Assembly: GCF_001889545.1 (NCBI RefSeq)
Contig: NZ_CP018194.1
Span: 966,501 to 1,030,500, forward strand
From: Granulibacter bethesdensis
Lineage (GTDB): Bacteria; Pseudomonadota; Alphaproteobacteria; Acetobacterales; Acetobacteraceae
Reading direction: 5' to 3'
Length of the DNA: 64,000 nucleotides
This document shows positions 18,248 to 26,550 of the stretch, piece by piece. How positions within the stretch are numbered: position 1 is the first letter of the stretch; each line of letters begins with the position of its first letter. The notes beneath the pieces are model-generated. The model made no database searches. It worked only from the letters and a program-made list of their open reading frames with translations, and was not told where the DNA came from. The translations under genes were made by a program, and so were the position numbers.

Positions 18248-19537
18248 ATGGCCAATGTTGCCGTGATCGGCGCCCAGTGGGGTGACGAAGGAAAAGGCAA
18301 GGTCGTGGACTGGCTAGCCAGCCGCGCCGATGTCGTGGTTCGTTTCCAGGGCGGCCATAATGCGGGCCATACGCTGGTGGTCGGTGATCAGACTTACAAG
18401 CTGTCCCTGCTGCCCAGCGGGCTGGTGCGCGGCAAGCTCGGCATCATTGGCAATGGCGTGGTGGTCGATCCGGAGGCACTGCTGTCTGAAATCGCGCGCG
18501 TTTCCGCTCAGGGGCTGGCCGTAGGGCCGGAGACTCTGCGGATCGCCGATAATGCGACGCTGATCCTGCCTTTGCACGGTGCTATTGACCGTGCGCGGGA
18601 GCATGCGAGGGGTGACAGCAAGATCGGCACCACTGGCCGCGGCATTGGTCCTGCTTATGAGGACAAGGTTGCCCGCCGCGCGATCCGTATCGCCGATCTG
18701 GCCGAGCCGGAAACCCTGTCCGCCAAGCTGGACGAGCTGCTGCTGCATCACAACACCCTGCTGGCCGGGTTGGGCGCTGACACTTTCGAGAAGCAGCTGC
18801 TGCTCGATCAGCTTCTGGCGCTGGCGCCGAAAATTCTGCCTTATGCGGAACCGGTCTGGGAACGTCTGGATGAAATCAAGCGGGCCGGACAGCGCATCCT
18901 GTTCGAAGGGGCGCAGGCGGTCATGCTGGATGTCGATCACGGCACCTATCCCTTCGTGACCAGCAGCAACACCATTGCGGCGACAGCGGCAGGTGGTTCT
19001 GGCATGGGGCCGAGTGCGGTTGATTTTGTGCTCGGCATTGCCAAGGCCTATTCCACCCGTGTTGGCTCCGGCCCGTTCCCGACCGAATTGTTCGATGAAA
19101 CCGGTGAACTGCTCGGTGATCGCGGTCATGAATTCGGCACTGTCACCGGACGTCGCCGCCGCTGCGGCTGGTTCGATGCGGTGCTGGTACGGCAGGCGGT
19201 GAAGGTTGGCGGTATTCAGGGTCTGGCCCTGACCAAGCTGGATGTTCTGGACGGTCTGCCGGAGCTGAAAATCTGCACCGGCTATCAGATCAATGGTGAG
19301 ATGTTCCGTCGTCTGCCTGCTTCTCCGGCGGCTCAGGCGGCAGCCAAGCCGGTTTATGAGTCGATGGAAGGCTGGTCCGGCTCCACGCAGGGCGCGCGTT
19401 CCTGGGCCGATCTTCCCGCACAGGCCATCAAATATGTTCGCCGGATTGAGGAACTGACCGAGGTTCCGGTCACACTGCTTTCCACCAGCCCGGATCGGGA
19501 TGACACCATTCTGGTAAAGGACCCGTTCGAGGGCTGA
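18248..19537 (+). CDS. purA: Adenylosuccinate synthetase
   Basis: Catalyses GTP-dependent joining of IMP and aspartate to adenylosuccinate, the branch to AMP. The 429-residue length is normal. Visible motifs: [11 protein letters not shown] (8-18, GTP/IMP loop), [40 protein letters not shown] (the central signature), GVGPFPTEL-like [11 protein letters not shown] and the C-terminal [16 protein letters not shown] lies ten bases upstream of the ATG. It probably has its own promoter in the 134 bases after hisZ, and ends in front of a strong terminator hairpin. Confidence 0.97.
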   Translation: MANVAVIGAQWGDEGKGKVVDWLASRADVVVRFQGGHNAGHTLVVGDQTYKLSLLPSGLVRGKLGIIGNGVVVDPEALLSEIARVSAQGLAVGPETLRIADNATLILPLHGAIDRAREHARGDSKIGTTGRGIGPAYEDKVARRAIRIADLAEPETLSAKLDELLLHHNTLLAGLGADTFEKQLLLDQLLALAPKILPYAEPVWERLDEIKRAGQRILFEGAQAVMLDVDHGTYPFVTSSNTIAATAAGGSGMGPSAVDFVLGIAKAYSTRVGSGPFPTELFDETGELLGDRGHEFGTVTGRRRRCGWFDAVLVRQAVKVGGIQGLALTKLDVLDGLPELKICTGYQINGEMFRRLPASPAAQAAAKPVYESMEGWSGSTQGARSWADLPAQAIKYVRRIEELTEVPVTLLSTSPDRDDTILVKDPFEG

Positions 19538-19547
19538 GCGCCTGTAA

Positions 19548-19577
19548 AAACGGCCCGGTTGCAAAACCGGGCCGTTT
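19548..19577. terminator. Bidirectional rho-independent terminator between purA and rpoH
   Basis: A perfect 13-base-pair stem (AAACGGCCCGGTT with AACCGGGCCGTTT) closed by the tetraloop GCAA starts 10 bases after the purA stop. It has A residues on one side and T residues on the other, so it can serve purA on the plus strand and rpoH on the minus strand, whose stop is 33 bases further on. Confidence 0.9.
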
Positions 19578-19609
19578 GTCTGTTCAGGTGGAAAGCAGAA
19601 GAAAGATGA

Positions 19610-20527
19610 TCAGGCCGCGCTGGCGCGTTGATAGTCCTCGACCTTCTGATCCGCTATGCGACGCTGTTCGATGACTTCAGCCTTCATCGCCTTCTGAAGC
19701 TTCTCGAAAGCGCGCACTTCAATCTGGCGCACCCGCTCGCGCGAGATATTGTAGTGCTGCGACAGATCTTCGAGCGTGGTCGGCTCATCTTTCAGACGCC
19801 GTTCGGTCAGGATATGGCGTTCGCGATCGTTCAGGGTTTTCAGGGCATTGGCCAGCAGGGTTCTGCGGCCGCCCAGCTCCTCGGTATCCGCGAGCACGGT
19901 TTCCTGTGTCTCGGCATCATCAACCAGCCAGTCCTGCCACTCTCCTTCGCCTTCCTGACGCAGGGGTGCATTCAGGCTGTGATCCGGGGCGGACATGCGG
20001 CGGTTCATCTGCACCACATCCTGCTCCGGCACATTCAGCGAGGTAGCGATTTTGGACACCTGCTCCGGCTTCAGATCGCCATCATCAATGGCCTGCATCT
20101 GGCCCTTCAGACGACGAAGGTTGAAGAACAGTTTTTTCTGAGCCGCAGTTGTGCCCATTTTCACCAGAGACCAGCTATGCAGGATATATTCCTGAATGGC
20201 GGCTCTGATCCACCACATGGCATAGGTTGCCAGACGGAAGCCGCGATCCGGATCGAACCGGCGGACCGCCTGCATCATCCCGACATTGCCTTCGCTGATG
20301 AGTTCACCAACAGGAAGGCCATAGCCGCGATAACCCATGGCAATTTTCGCGACGAGACGAAGATGGGAGGTGACAAGCCGATGGGCCGCACCCATATCTT
20401 CCGTGTCGCGCCAACGGCGGGACAGGTCCAGCTCCTCCTCTGCGGTGAGCATGGGATATTTACGAATTTCCTGAAGGTAACGGGAAAGGTTGCCCTCAGG
20501 CGCGATTTTAATGACGGCAGAGGCCAC
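19610..20527 (-). CDS. rpoH: RNA polymerase sigma-32 (heat-shock) factor
   Basis: The product is 305 residues. It has regions 1.2 to 4.2 of a group 3 sigma-70 factor: RYLQEIRKYPMLTAEEE, region 2.4 with YAMWWIRAAIQEYILHSWS, the RpoH box QKKLFFNLRR that distinguishes sigma-32, and a C-terminal helix-turn-helix with ISRERVRQIEVRAFEKLQ. It directs transcription of chaperone and protease genes. The frame is open to 20737, but GTG 20527 has AAAGGAG seven bases upstream and gives MASAVIKIAPEGNL, the normal start. A long leader with a stem-loop precedes it, see the separate entries. It is transcribed from the same strand as rluD but separated by a terminator. Confidence 0.95.
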   Translation of the reverse strand: MASAVIKIAPEGNLSRYLQEIRKYPMLTAEEELDLSRRWRDTEDMGAAHRLVTSHLRLVAKIAMGYRGYGLPVGELISEGNVGMMQAVRRFDPDRGFRLATYAMWWIRAAIQEYILHSWSLVKMGTTAAQKKLFFNLRRLKGQMQAIDDGDLKPEQVSKIATSLNVPEQDVVQMNRRMSAPDHSLNAPLRQEGEGEWQDWLVDDAETQETVLADTEELGGRRTLLANALKTLNDRERHILTERRLKDEPTTLEDLSQHYNISRERVRQIEVRAFEKLQKAMKAEVIEQRRIADQKVEDYQRASAA

Positions 20528-20682
20528 GGACAGGCTCCTTTCGTCTGGCGATGTGCTGTGTCCTGCCCATGATAAGGCGCAGAAGGCACATCGGTTCCGG
20601 AGGATAAGCCGGAAAGGGTGTCCAGAAGACCTTATGGTCGCTTCGCCATCCCTGCATGAGGCAATGATAAAGACGACAGGCC

Positions 20683-20713
20683 GACACGGTGGGGCACCCC
20701 ATAGCACCGTGTC
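20683..20713 (-). other. Stem-loop in the presumed rpoH 5' leader
   Basis: A perfect 9-base-pair inverted repeat (GACACGGTG and CACCGTGTC) with a 13-base spacer sits just downstream of the candidate rpoH promoter and about 155 bases before the GTG. In the RNA it would form a stable hairpin near the 5' end. Its role, if any, is not known; stability or temperature control of rpoH mRNA is only a suggestion. Confidence 0.5.
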
Positions 20714-20718
20714 TATGC

Positions 20719-20745
20719 AAAAAAGATAAAGGACCAATCTGGTCC
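20719..20745 (-). terminator. Rho-independent terminator of rluD
   Basis: Read on the minus strand, GGACCA-GAT-TGGTCC forms a 6-base-pair hairpin and is followed by TTTATCTTTTTT. It begins 25 bases after the rluD stop. Hairpin plus T-rich tract is the classical arrangement. Confidence 0.7.
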
Positions 20746-20751
20746 GGTCAA
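20723..20751 (-). promoter_or_regulatory. Candidate sigma-70 promoter for rpoH, overlapping the rluD terminator
   Basis: On the minus strand TTGACC (20751-20746) is separated by exactly 17 bases from TATCTT (20728-20723), a fair match to the -35 and -10 consensus. The spacer is the hairpin of the rluD terminator. Transcription would start near 20716, giving a leader of roughly 190 bases for rpoH. Confidence 0.45.
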
Positions 20752-20769
20752 CATTAAAATTATGATAAA

Positions 20770-21762
20770 CTATGAATTATGATCGAGTAAATCGATAAGA
20801 CTCATCATATCTTCCGGCAAAGGCGTCTCGAAACGCAGGTTTTCACTGGTTCGTGGGTGCCTGAACCCCAGTACGCCGGCATGGAGAGCCTGGCGGGGAA
20901 AGTCGAGCAGGGCGGTTTTGATATCCTGATCCAGCCCCTTCGCAGCGGCTGGAATGCGGCGCAGATAGACCGGATCACCGATGATTGGATATCCGTTCGC
21001 CGAGAGATGTACGCGGATTTGATGCGTGCGCCCGGTTGCCAGCTTGCATTCCAGCCGTGTGACAGCGCCATGCCATGTCGCCATGGTGCGGTAATGGGTC
21101 AGTGCGGGTTTGCCGCCATGACGGACAATGGCCATGCGTTTGCGATCTCTGGGGTCGCGTCCGATGGCGCCTTCAATATCGCCTTCTCGGGGCGAAGGGA
21201 CACCCCATGCGAGCGCGGTATACAGCCGTTCCAGATCACGCGCCGCAAACAGCGCGGAAAGGGCTGCCAGAGCAAACTCCGTCTTGGCAACGACCATGAC
21301 GCCTGACGTATCCTTATCCAGACGATGCACAATGCCGGGGCGCTTTTCTCCACCGATTCCGGGCAGGTTCTCCCCGCAATAGGCCAGCAGCGCATTGACC
21401 AGCGTGCCGTCTGGACTGCCGGGGGCCGGATGTACGACCATGCCAGCCGGTTTATCGAGCACGATCAGATCGTCATCCTCGAACAGGATTGGGAAGGCGA
21501 TGTGCTGAGCAACAGGGACGGCCGGAGCAGGGACGGGCAGACGCAGCCGGTATAGGCTGCCGGGACGAACCATCTCCGCCGGTTCACGGACACTGTGCCC
21601 ATCACGATGGACCGCGCCGCTCTCGATCAGTGATTTCAGCCGGGAGCGGCTCATATCCGGCAGATGGGTGGCCAGAAAACGGTCGATCCGCTCCGGTACC
21701 GCGTCGGGGGCGGCGGAGACCGTTATTTCTGCTTGGCTTGGATCGGGCGGAGTGGCAGGCAT
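20770..21762 (-). CDS. rluD: 23S rRNA pseudouridine synthase, RluD family
   Basis: The product is 330 residues: an N-terminal S4 RNA-binding domain (MSRSRLKSLIESGAVHRDG, about 37-55) and the RluA-type catalytic domain with HRLDKDTSG (146-154, catalytic Asp149), KPAGMVVHP and GRTHQIRVHL. RluD modifies helix 69 of 23S rRNA; RluA/RluC specificity cannot be excluded by sequence alone. Two in-frame ATGs exist: 21813, which would overlap the divergent gene's start, and 21762, preferred because the protein then starts close to the S4 domain. Upstream Shine-Dalgarno signals are weak for both. In E. coli, RluD lies in a chaperone region; here it is next to rpoH. Confidence 0.88.
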   Translation of the reverse strand: MPATPPDPSQAEITVSAAPDAVPERIDRFLATHLPDMSRSRLKSLIESGAVHRDGHSVREPAEMVRPGSLYRLRLPVPAPAVPVAQHIAFPILFEDDDLIVLDKPAGMVVHPAPGSPDGTLVNALLAYCGENLPGIGGEKRPGIVHRLDKDTSGVMVVAKTEFALAALSALFAARDLERLYTALAWGVPSPREGDIEGAIGRDPRDRKRMAIVRHGGKPALTHYRTMATWHGAVTRLECKLATGRTHQIRVHLSANGYPIIGDPVYLRRIPAAAKGLDQDIKTALLDFPRQALHAGVLGFRHPRTSENLRFETPLPEDMMSLIDLLDHNS

Positions 21763-21811
21763 GGGGCGCGGATAGCGCAATTTTGCTCGGTTAGGAAAGA
21801 CAAGGACATTC

Positions 21812-22117
21812 ATGCAGCAGCTTCTGAAGGCCGCCGTTATTCTGATGGGTGTTCTGATCGTGGCGGGTGTGGTCGCTCTGGCCATCCTGATTCCGCAGCG
21901 TATGGGCGGTGCTGGCTGGTTTCATCAGGGCGCGCAGTCCATCTCCGTTCCGGCCCCGTCCGGTTCCCGCATTGCCAGTGTCGGGCTGAGTGACAAGGCG
22001 CTGGCGCTCCATCTGCAAGGGGGTGGTCCTGATCGCGTGGTGATCGTCGATATAGCGACCGGCGCCGTGCGTGCGCAGGTCGTTCTGGCCCCACAGATTC
22101 CTGAGACAGCCAGATAA
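21812..22117 (+). CDS. Small membrane-anchored hypothetical protein (DUF6476-like)
   Basis: The product is 101 residues: one N-terminal membrane helix (AAVILMGVLIVAGVVALAILI) followed by a short soluble part that ends in a beta-rich segment, VVIVDIATGAVRAQVV. Many alphaproteobacteria carry a small single-helix protein of this kind (DUF6476 as I recall it) beside the rluD-type gene, so context agrees, but I assign it from memory. AAGGA lies six bases upstream of the ATG. It is divergent from rluD and stops seven bases before a stem-loop. Confidence 0.6.
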   Translation: MQQLLKAAVILMGVLIVAGVVALAILIPQRMGGAGWFHQGAQSISVPAPSGSRIASVGLSDKALALHLQGGGPDRVVIVDIATGAVRAQVVLAPQIPETAR

Positions 22118-22123
22118 AGGGCG

Positions 22124-22151
22124 GCGGCCTCTTGCGTCGGCAGGAGGCCGC
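22124..22151 (+). terminator. Stem-loop after the small membrane gene
   Basis: GCGGCCTCTTGC pairs with GCAGGAGGCCGC over 12 pairs (one T-G wobble) around the tetraloop GTCG, six bases after the TAA. No T-run follows, so it may act as a weak or rho-assisted terminator or protect the 3' end, before the tRNA gene 28 bases on. Confidence 0.5.
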
Positions 22152-22178
22152 ATGTATAGAGCGCCCCTCCAATGCCTC

Positions 22179-22254
22179 GTCCCATTCGTCTAGAGGCCCA
22201 GGACACCGCCCTCTCACGGCGGCAACAGGGGTTCGAATCCCCTATGGGACGCCA
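22179..22254 (+). tRNA. tRNA-Glu (anticodon CTC)
   Basis: A full 76-base cloverleaf including an encoded 3' CCA. The acceptor stem is GTCCCAT with ATGGGAC, the anticodon stem CCGCC/GGCGG encloses the loop CTCTCAC with anticodon CTC, and the T arm is GGGG-TTCGAAT-CCCC. It reads GAG codons. No duplicated 3' end or integrase is seen nearby, so it is not being used as an attachment site here. Confidence 0.96.
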
Positions 22255-22292
22255 TTGAAATCATTGAATATTTTGAGTTGTCCACACATGGC

Positions 22293-22316
22293 TTAGATGG
22301 TGGTTTGACCATCTAA
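22293..22316. repeat. Short inverted repeat downstream of tRNA-Glu
   Basis: TTAGATGGT and ACCATCTAA form a perfect 9-base-pair stem with a 6-base loop, in the 117 bases between the tRNA and the stop of the convergent pgl. It could help end the tRNA transcript, but there is no T-run after it on the plus strand. Confidence 0.4.
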
Positions 22317-22371
22317 AAATGCCTCGCATGGATGTTGGGCTTCTTTTCAAAGACGAAGAAGAAACCAGCCC

Positions 22372-23112
22372 CTATTCGGGACTGGCAGCTCCGTCAGCGG
22401 TAAACCAGATCACCTGACCATGCGGGTGTAGATGCGCGGCGGGGACGTCGGCGGTGCCTTCACGAACGGCTTTGACAATCTCCGCTTTCCCCTTGCCCGT
22501 CACCAGAAAAGCGATCACGGATGCACTTTCCAAAGCGGGATAAGTGAGGCTGATCCTGACTTCCGGGCGGCCTTCCGAGACGGCGGCAACCCATTTTTCG
22601 CGCTCTTTCAAAATAGGCTGACCGGGAATGAGAGAGGCCGTATGGCCATCCTCGCCAAGGCCTAGAAAAACCACATCAAAGAATGGCTTTTCCGGGTCGA
22701 GAGTGTTGGTCCCGTAATCCGCCTTCATCCTCGCTTCATAGCGCTGAGCGACGGTGACAGGATCGCCTTCTCCCGGAATTGGAAAAACATTGCTGGGCGG
22801 AATGTCGATATGGGCCAGCAAAGCTTCGTTCGTCATGTGGAAATTGCTGTCAGGATCATCATGCGGAACGAAGCGCTCATCGCCCCAATAAAGATGCACC
22901 CTGCTCCAGTCGATCTGGCTGTTCCACGGGGCCTGTGCAAGAGTCTGATACAGTTTCTTCGGGGTTGATCCGCCAGACAGCGCGATACGCACCGGGGCCT
23001 GAGCTTTCTGAATGCGCTCGGCCAGCCATGCGGCAACATGGTCAGCAAGAGCCTGTGCCGTATCCAGAATGACGAGTTGTCCTGGCAATGCAGCCGCATC
23101 GGGATTGGTCAT
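22372..23112 (-). CDS. pgl: 6-phosphogluconolactonase
   Basis: Hydrolyses 6-phosphogluconolactone, the product of Zwf, to 6-phosphogluconate. The 246-residue protein belongs to the DevB/SOL family of the NagB-like fold: IALSGGSTPKKLYQTLA (about 43-59), VHLYWGDERFVPHDDPDSN (about 72-90) and the GLGEDGHTASL signature (about 151-161) carry the active-site Asp, Arg and His residues. Its ATG overlaps the stop of the upstream HAD gene (ATGA), so it is translationally coupled and forms the last gene of the tkt-to-pgl operon. Confidence 0.95.
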   Translation of the reverse strand: MTNPDAAALPGQLVILDTAQALADHVAAWLAERIQKAQAPVRIALSGGSTPKKLYQTLAQAPWNSQIDWSRVHLYWGDERFVPHDDPDSNFHMTNEALLAHIDIPPSNVFPIPGEGDPVTVAQRYEARMKADYGTNTLDPEKPFFDVVFLGLGEDGHTASLIPGQPILKEREKWVAAVSEGRPEVRISLTYPALESASVIAFLVTGKGKAEIVKAVREGTADVPAAHLHPHGQVIWFTADGAASPE

Positions 23113-23912
23113 GAGAGAAAATGCTCCTCTATCGCTTTCGCGAACCCTTCATCCTCGACGGAACTGCTAACGGCGCTGGCCTCCGCCTTGACCTCGTCAT
23201 CTGCCTGACCCATGGCAATGCTGAATCCGGCGACCCGGAACATTTCGACGTCATTGGCGGAATCGCCAATCACCGCAATATGCTCAGGCTCCATGCCATA
23301 AAAGTCAGCGAGATAACGCACCACGCCCCCCTTGTTGGCATCGGGATGCGTGATATCGAGGTAATAGGGTTGAGACCGATTGACTGAGGCCTGATCGCCC
23401 AGTGTCGCCTTGATATGGCGTTCGGCGCTTTTGACGCGCTCGCCATCATCGCTGACACCCACGATTTTCACAGTGTCGTTCAGAAGTGAAAACAGATCAT
23501 CGGTCACGGCTGGATCGGATTTTATGGTCCAGGCTTCCCGTTCCACATGCGGGGCGTCGGGATTGCGCAGATACCACTGCTTTTCCGTATACACCCAGAT
23601 ATCCAGACCGGCCTCTTCCAGCATCTCGACGGCCTGCTTCGCAGCATTCGGGTTGAGGGTGCGGGCCAGAATGGGATGAAGCGCGGTATCGGTGATGACG
23701 CCGCCATTGAAGCCTGAAATCGGCGTATCAAGGGCGAGGGGCTCAAACAGCATCCGCATCCCGACCGGGGGACGGCCACTGGTCACGGCGAATTTGATCC
23801 CCTTGTCCCGCAAAGCCTGCACCGCCTTGACTGCTCGCGGTGTCAGGACTTTCTGTTTGGTGACGAGGGTATTATCGACGTCGCTCAGGACAAGCCGGAT
23901 ATTCTGGCTCAT
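23109..23912 (-). CDS. Cof-type HAD-IIB family hydrolase (sugar-phosphate phosphatase candidate)
   Basis: The product is 267 residues: HAD motif I LVLSDVDNTLV (about 7-17, nucleophile Asp11 and acid Asp13), motif II TSGRPPVGM, and motif III/IV AVIGDSANDVEMFRVAGFSIAMG (positions about 205-227), with a C2-type cap in between. Enzymes of this group dephosphorylate sugar phosphates, FMN or PLP. ATG 23912 is chosen because GGAGGG precedes it by ten bases. Its start overlaps the zwf stop and its stop overlaps the pgl start, so it is tightly coupled to both. A function in disposal of a phosphorylated pentose-phosphate intermediate or by-product is inferred from location only. Confidence 0.85.
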   Translation of the reverse strand: MSQNIRLVLSDVDNTLVTKQKVLTPRAVKAVQALRDKGIKFAVTSGRPPVGMRMLFEPLALDTPISGFNGGVITDTALHPILARTLNPNAAKQAVEMLEEAGLDIWVYTEKQWYLRNPDAPHVEREAWTIKSDPAVTDDLFSLLNDTVKIVGVSDDGERVKSAERHIKATLGDQASVNRSQPYYLDITHPDANKGGVVRYLADFYGMEPEHIAVIGDSANDVEMFRVAGFSIAMGQADDEVKAEASAVSSSVEDEGFAKAIEEHFLS

Positions 23913-25465
23913 GAATTGAGATCCCTCCACTGGAACCCGTCTTTTGCCAGCAATTCATCGGCTTCTTCAGGGCCATTGCTGCCGGATGCGTAATTCGGGA
24001 AATCAGGTGTCTGCCTGGCCCATGCATCCAGAATGGGCTGCACGATCTTCCAGCCAGCCTCGACGAAATCAGCGCGCTGGAACAGCGTGGCATCGCCGAT
24101 CATGCAGTCATAGATCAGCGTTTCATAGCCGGTGGTCGGGCGACGCTCGAAGTAATCAGAATACCGGAAATCACTCGATACCTGTTTCACCCGCACGGTC
24201 GGTCCGGGAACCTTGGCGTTGAAATCAATCGACATGCCATCATTCGGGCTGATGCGAATGACAATCTGGTTGGGTGGCAGATTTTCAATGCCGGTGTCAC
24301 GAAACAGCGTGAAGGGAGGACGCCGCAATTGCAGCACAATTTCAGTGCAGCGTTGGCTCATATGCTTTCCGGTGCGCAGATAGAAAGGCGTCTTGCCCCA
24401 GCGCCAGTTGTCGATCATCAACTTGATGGCGACGAATGTTTCAGTGGCTGACTGCGGATCGACATTCAGTTCGGAACGATAGCCCTGAACGTCTGTGCCT
24501 TTCACCGTGCCGGGACCGTACTGCCCTCGCACGGCATTGTCGGCCACATCTTCCTCGGTCATCAGACGAACAGCCTGCAAGACTTTGGCTTTTTCGGACC
24601 GCACTGCATCCGCATCGAATGAAACGGGAGGCTCCATCGCCGTCACGGCCAGAAGCTGGAACAGATGGTTGGGCACCATATCCCGTAAGGCACCGGCATG
24701 GTCGTAGAAACCGCCGCGTTTTTCCACGCCGACGGTTTCCGCGGCGGTGATTTGGACATGTTCAATGAAATGGTTGTTCCACAGATTTTCAAACACGCCA
24801 TTTCCGAAGCGTATCATCATGATGTTCTGGACAGTTTCCTTGCCCAGAAAATGATCGATCCGGTAAACCTGATTTTCCTTCAGAATACCAAGGATTTTCT
24901 TATTCAGATCCTGCGCTGATTCAAGATCATGGCCGAAAGGCTTCTCTACGATGACCCGACGCCACGGGCCTTCCTCTTTCTGTTCTGTCAGTCCGGCGGA
25001 GCCAAGTTGTTCGATGACCTGCGCAAAAAATCTGTCTGCGACAGCAAGGTAGAACAGACGGTTGCCATCACGCAGTGACTGGCCCAAATTTTTAAATGTC
25101 TGACTGTCGGAAAAATCACCTTTGACATAGGTGAAGCGATCCATCAGCCATTTCCAGGCATCTTCGTCGATAGAGTCTGTTTCGAACTCGACACCTTTTT
25201 TGCCGATAAAGGAATGGATCATGTCGGTCAGCTGTTTGCGCCAGCTTTCCGTATCCAGATCGGCGATATCGACGCCAACGACCCTAAAATCATCCGGCAA
25301 CATTTTTGATGCCGCCAGACTGTAGAGGGAAGGGGTGACCAGACGTTTCGTCAGATCACCACCAGCCCCGAAAATAACCATGTCGCAGGCAGGGGCGGTC
25401 TGGAACACCGTGCTGTTGGTTTCTGCCTGTTCACGCGTGCAGCCCAGTTTTGGAATGGAGGACAT
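23909..25465 (-). CDS. zwf: Glucose-6-phosphate 1-dehydrogenase
   Basis: Oxidises glucose 6-phosphate to 6-phosphogluconolactone and yields NAD(P)H, the entry to the oxidative pentose-phosphate and Entner-Doudoroff routes. Length 518. The nucleotide loop is FGAGGDLTKR (32-41), and the catalytic RIDHFLGKE (202-210) and the substrate-binding RIDHFLGKETVQN stretch are intact; a KTPFYLRTGK segment follows near 360. The first 25 residues are variable. AAAGG lies nine bases upstream within the end of gnd; the gap to gnd is five bases, showing an operon. Confidence 0.97.
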   Translation of the reverse strand: MSSIPKLGCTREQAETNSTVFQTAPACDMVIFGAGGDLTKRLVTPSLYSLAASKMLPDDFRVVGVDIADLDTESWRKQLTDMIHSFIGKKGVEFETDSIDEDAWKWLMDRFTYVKGDFSDSQTFKNLGQSLRDGNRLFYLAVADRFFAQVIEQLGSAGLTEQKEEGPWRRVIVEKPFGHDLESAQDLNKKILGILKENQVYRIDHFLGKETVQNIMMIRFGNGVFENLWNNHFIEHVQITAAETVGVEKRGGFYDHAGALRDMVPNHLFQLLAVTAMEPPVSFDADAVRSEKAKVLQAVRLMTEEDVADNAVRGQYGPGTVKGTDVQGYRSELNVDPQSATETFVAIKLMIDNWRWGKTPFYLRTGKHMSQRCTEIVLQLRRPPFTLFRDTGIENLPPNQIVIRISPNDGMSIDFNAKVPGPTVRVKQVSSDFRYSDYFERRPTTGYETLIYDCMIGDATLFQRADFVEAGWKIVQPILDAWARQTPDFPNYASGSNGPEEADELLAKDGFQWRDLNS

Positions 25466-25470
25466 GAAGA

Positions 25471-26448
25471 TCAGCCTTTCTGCTCGACATGTCCCCCGAA
25501 GCCAAAGCGCATGGCGGAGAGCATCTTCTCCGCAAAGCTATGCTCCTCGCGGGAGCGGAAGCGGGTATACAGCGCGGCACTGAGCACGGGAGCCGGAACG
25601 GCTTCCTCGATGGCGGCATTGATGGTCCAACGACCTTCGCCGGAATCGGAGACAGCACCGGAGAAGTTATCCAGCGCCGGATGCTGGGCCAGTGACATGG
25701 CGGTCAGGTCCAGCAGCCAGGAGGAAATCACGCTGCCCCGCCGCCAGACCTCGGCAATATCGGTGGTATTAAGGTCGAACCGCTCATCTTCCGGCAGTTC
25801 GGAGGAATTCTTGTTATGCAGAATATCGAATCCTTCTGCATAGGCCTGCATAATTCCGTATTCGATACCATTATGCACCATCTTGACGAAATGGCCTGCC
25901 CCGGCCGGGCCGCAATGCAGATAGCCTTCCTCGGCACGGGCATCGAATCCTTCACGATGCGGTGTGCGTTCGATCGTTCCGATGCCGGGGGCCAGCGTTT
26001 TCAGAATAGGATCAATCCGATCGACAACAGGCTTATCGCCGCCGATCATCATGCAGTAGCCGCGCTCCAGTCCCCAAACGCCGCCGGATGTGCCGACATC
26101 GACATAGTGAATGCCTTTTGCACGCAGGGATTTGGCGCGGCGGATATCGTCTTTATAGAAAGTGTTGCCGCCATCAATGATGACATCATCACTGCGGAGC
26201 AGGGAGGAGAGTTCGGTGATGGTGGCTTCCGTAATCTCCCCCGCCGGCAGCATGACCCACACTGTACGAGGTGCCTCCAGCTTGGAGACGAGATCGGACA
26301 GGGAGGATGCTCCGGTTGCACCTTCACCCGACAATTTTGACACGACATCTGCGGCACGATCATAGACGACAGTGCTATGCCCGTCCCGCATCAGGCGACG
26401 CACGATATTGCCGCCCATGCGGCCCAGTCCGATAACGCCGATCTGCAT
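25471..26448 (-). CDS. gnd: 6-phosphogluconate dehydrogenase, decarboxylating (short, NAD-type)
   Basis: Oxidative decarboxylation of 6-phosphogluconate to ribulose 5-phosphate. At 325 residues it is the short GntZ/YqeC form, not the 470-residue E. coli form. The Rossmann motif IGLGRMGG (6-13), [10 protein letters not shown] (91-100), and the catalytic Lys189 in [16 protein letters not shown] are present. At the end of beta-2 an acidic residue (Asp30 in VVYDRAAD) is kept, which usually favours NAD; Arg31 next to it could still allow NADP. Known short-form enzymes of Gluconobacter prefer NAD. GAAGGA precedes the ATG by ten bases. A hairpin lies just upstream. Confidence 0.93.
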   Translation of the reverse strand: MQIGVIGLGRMGGNIVRRLMRDGHSTVVYDRAADVVSKLSGEGATGASSLSDLVSKLEAPRTVWVMLPAGEITEATITELSSLLRSDDVIIDGGNTFYKDDIRRAKSLRAKGIHYVDVGTSGGVWGLERGYCMMIGGDKPVVDRIDPILKTLAPGIGTIERTPHREGFDARAEEGYLHCGPAGAGHFVKMVHNGIEYGIMQAYAEGFDILHNKNSSELPEDERFDLNTTDIAEVWRRGSVISSWLLDLTAMSLAQHPALDNFSGAVSDSGEGRWTINAAIEEAVPAPVLSAALYTRFRSREEHSFAEKMLSAMRFGFGGHVEQKG

Positions 26449-26473
26449 GGTTCATCAGTCCTTCTGGCTTTGG

Positions 26474-26503
26474 TCTGTCCCGGCAGATGATGGCCGGGAC
26501 AGA
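26474..26503 (-). other. Intercistronic stem-loop between tal-pgi and gnd
   Basis: TCTGTCCCGGC and GCCGGGACAGA make a perfect 11-base-pair stem with an 8-base loop in the 102 bases between tal-pgi and gnd. No T-run follows on the minus strand. It may stop part of the transcripts, or be a processing or stability element that sets tal-pgi versus gnd-zwf-pgl mRNA levels. The core resembles the hairpin at 31652-31677. Confidence 0.7.
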
Positions 26504-26550
26504 GGATCAATAAGGCTTGGCCTGAGCAGTCGTTTGAGTGCGGGCGGAGA

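Noticed and set aside
18314-19564. A 416-codon open frame antisense to purA
   Set aside because: Fully contained opposite purA with antisense-type composition and no signals.
22179-22371. tRNA-Glu as phage or island attachment site
   Set aside because: No copy of the tRNA 3' end and no integrase in the neighbourhood; only housekeeping genes follow.
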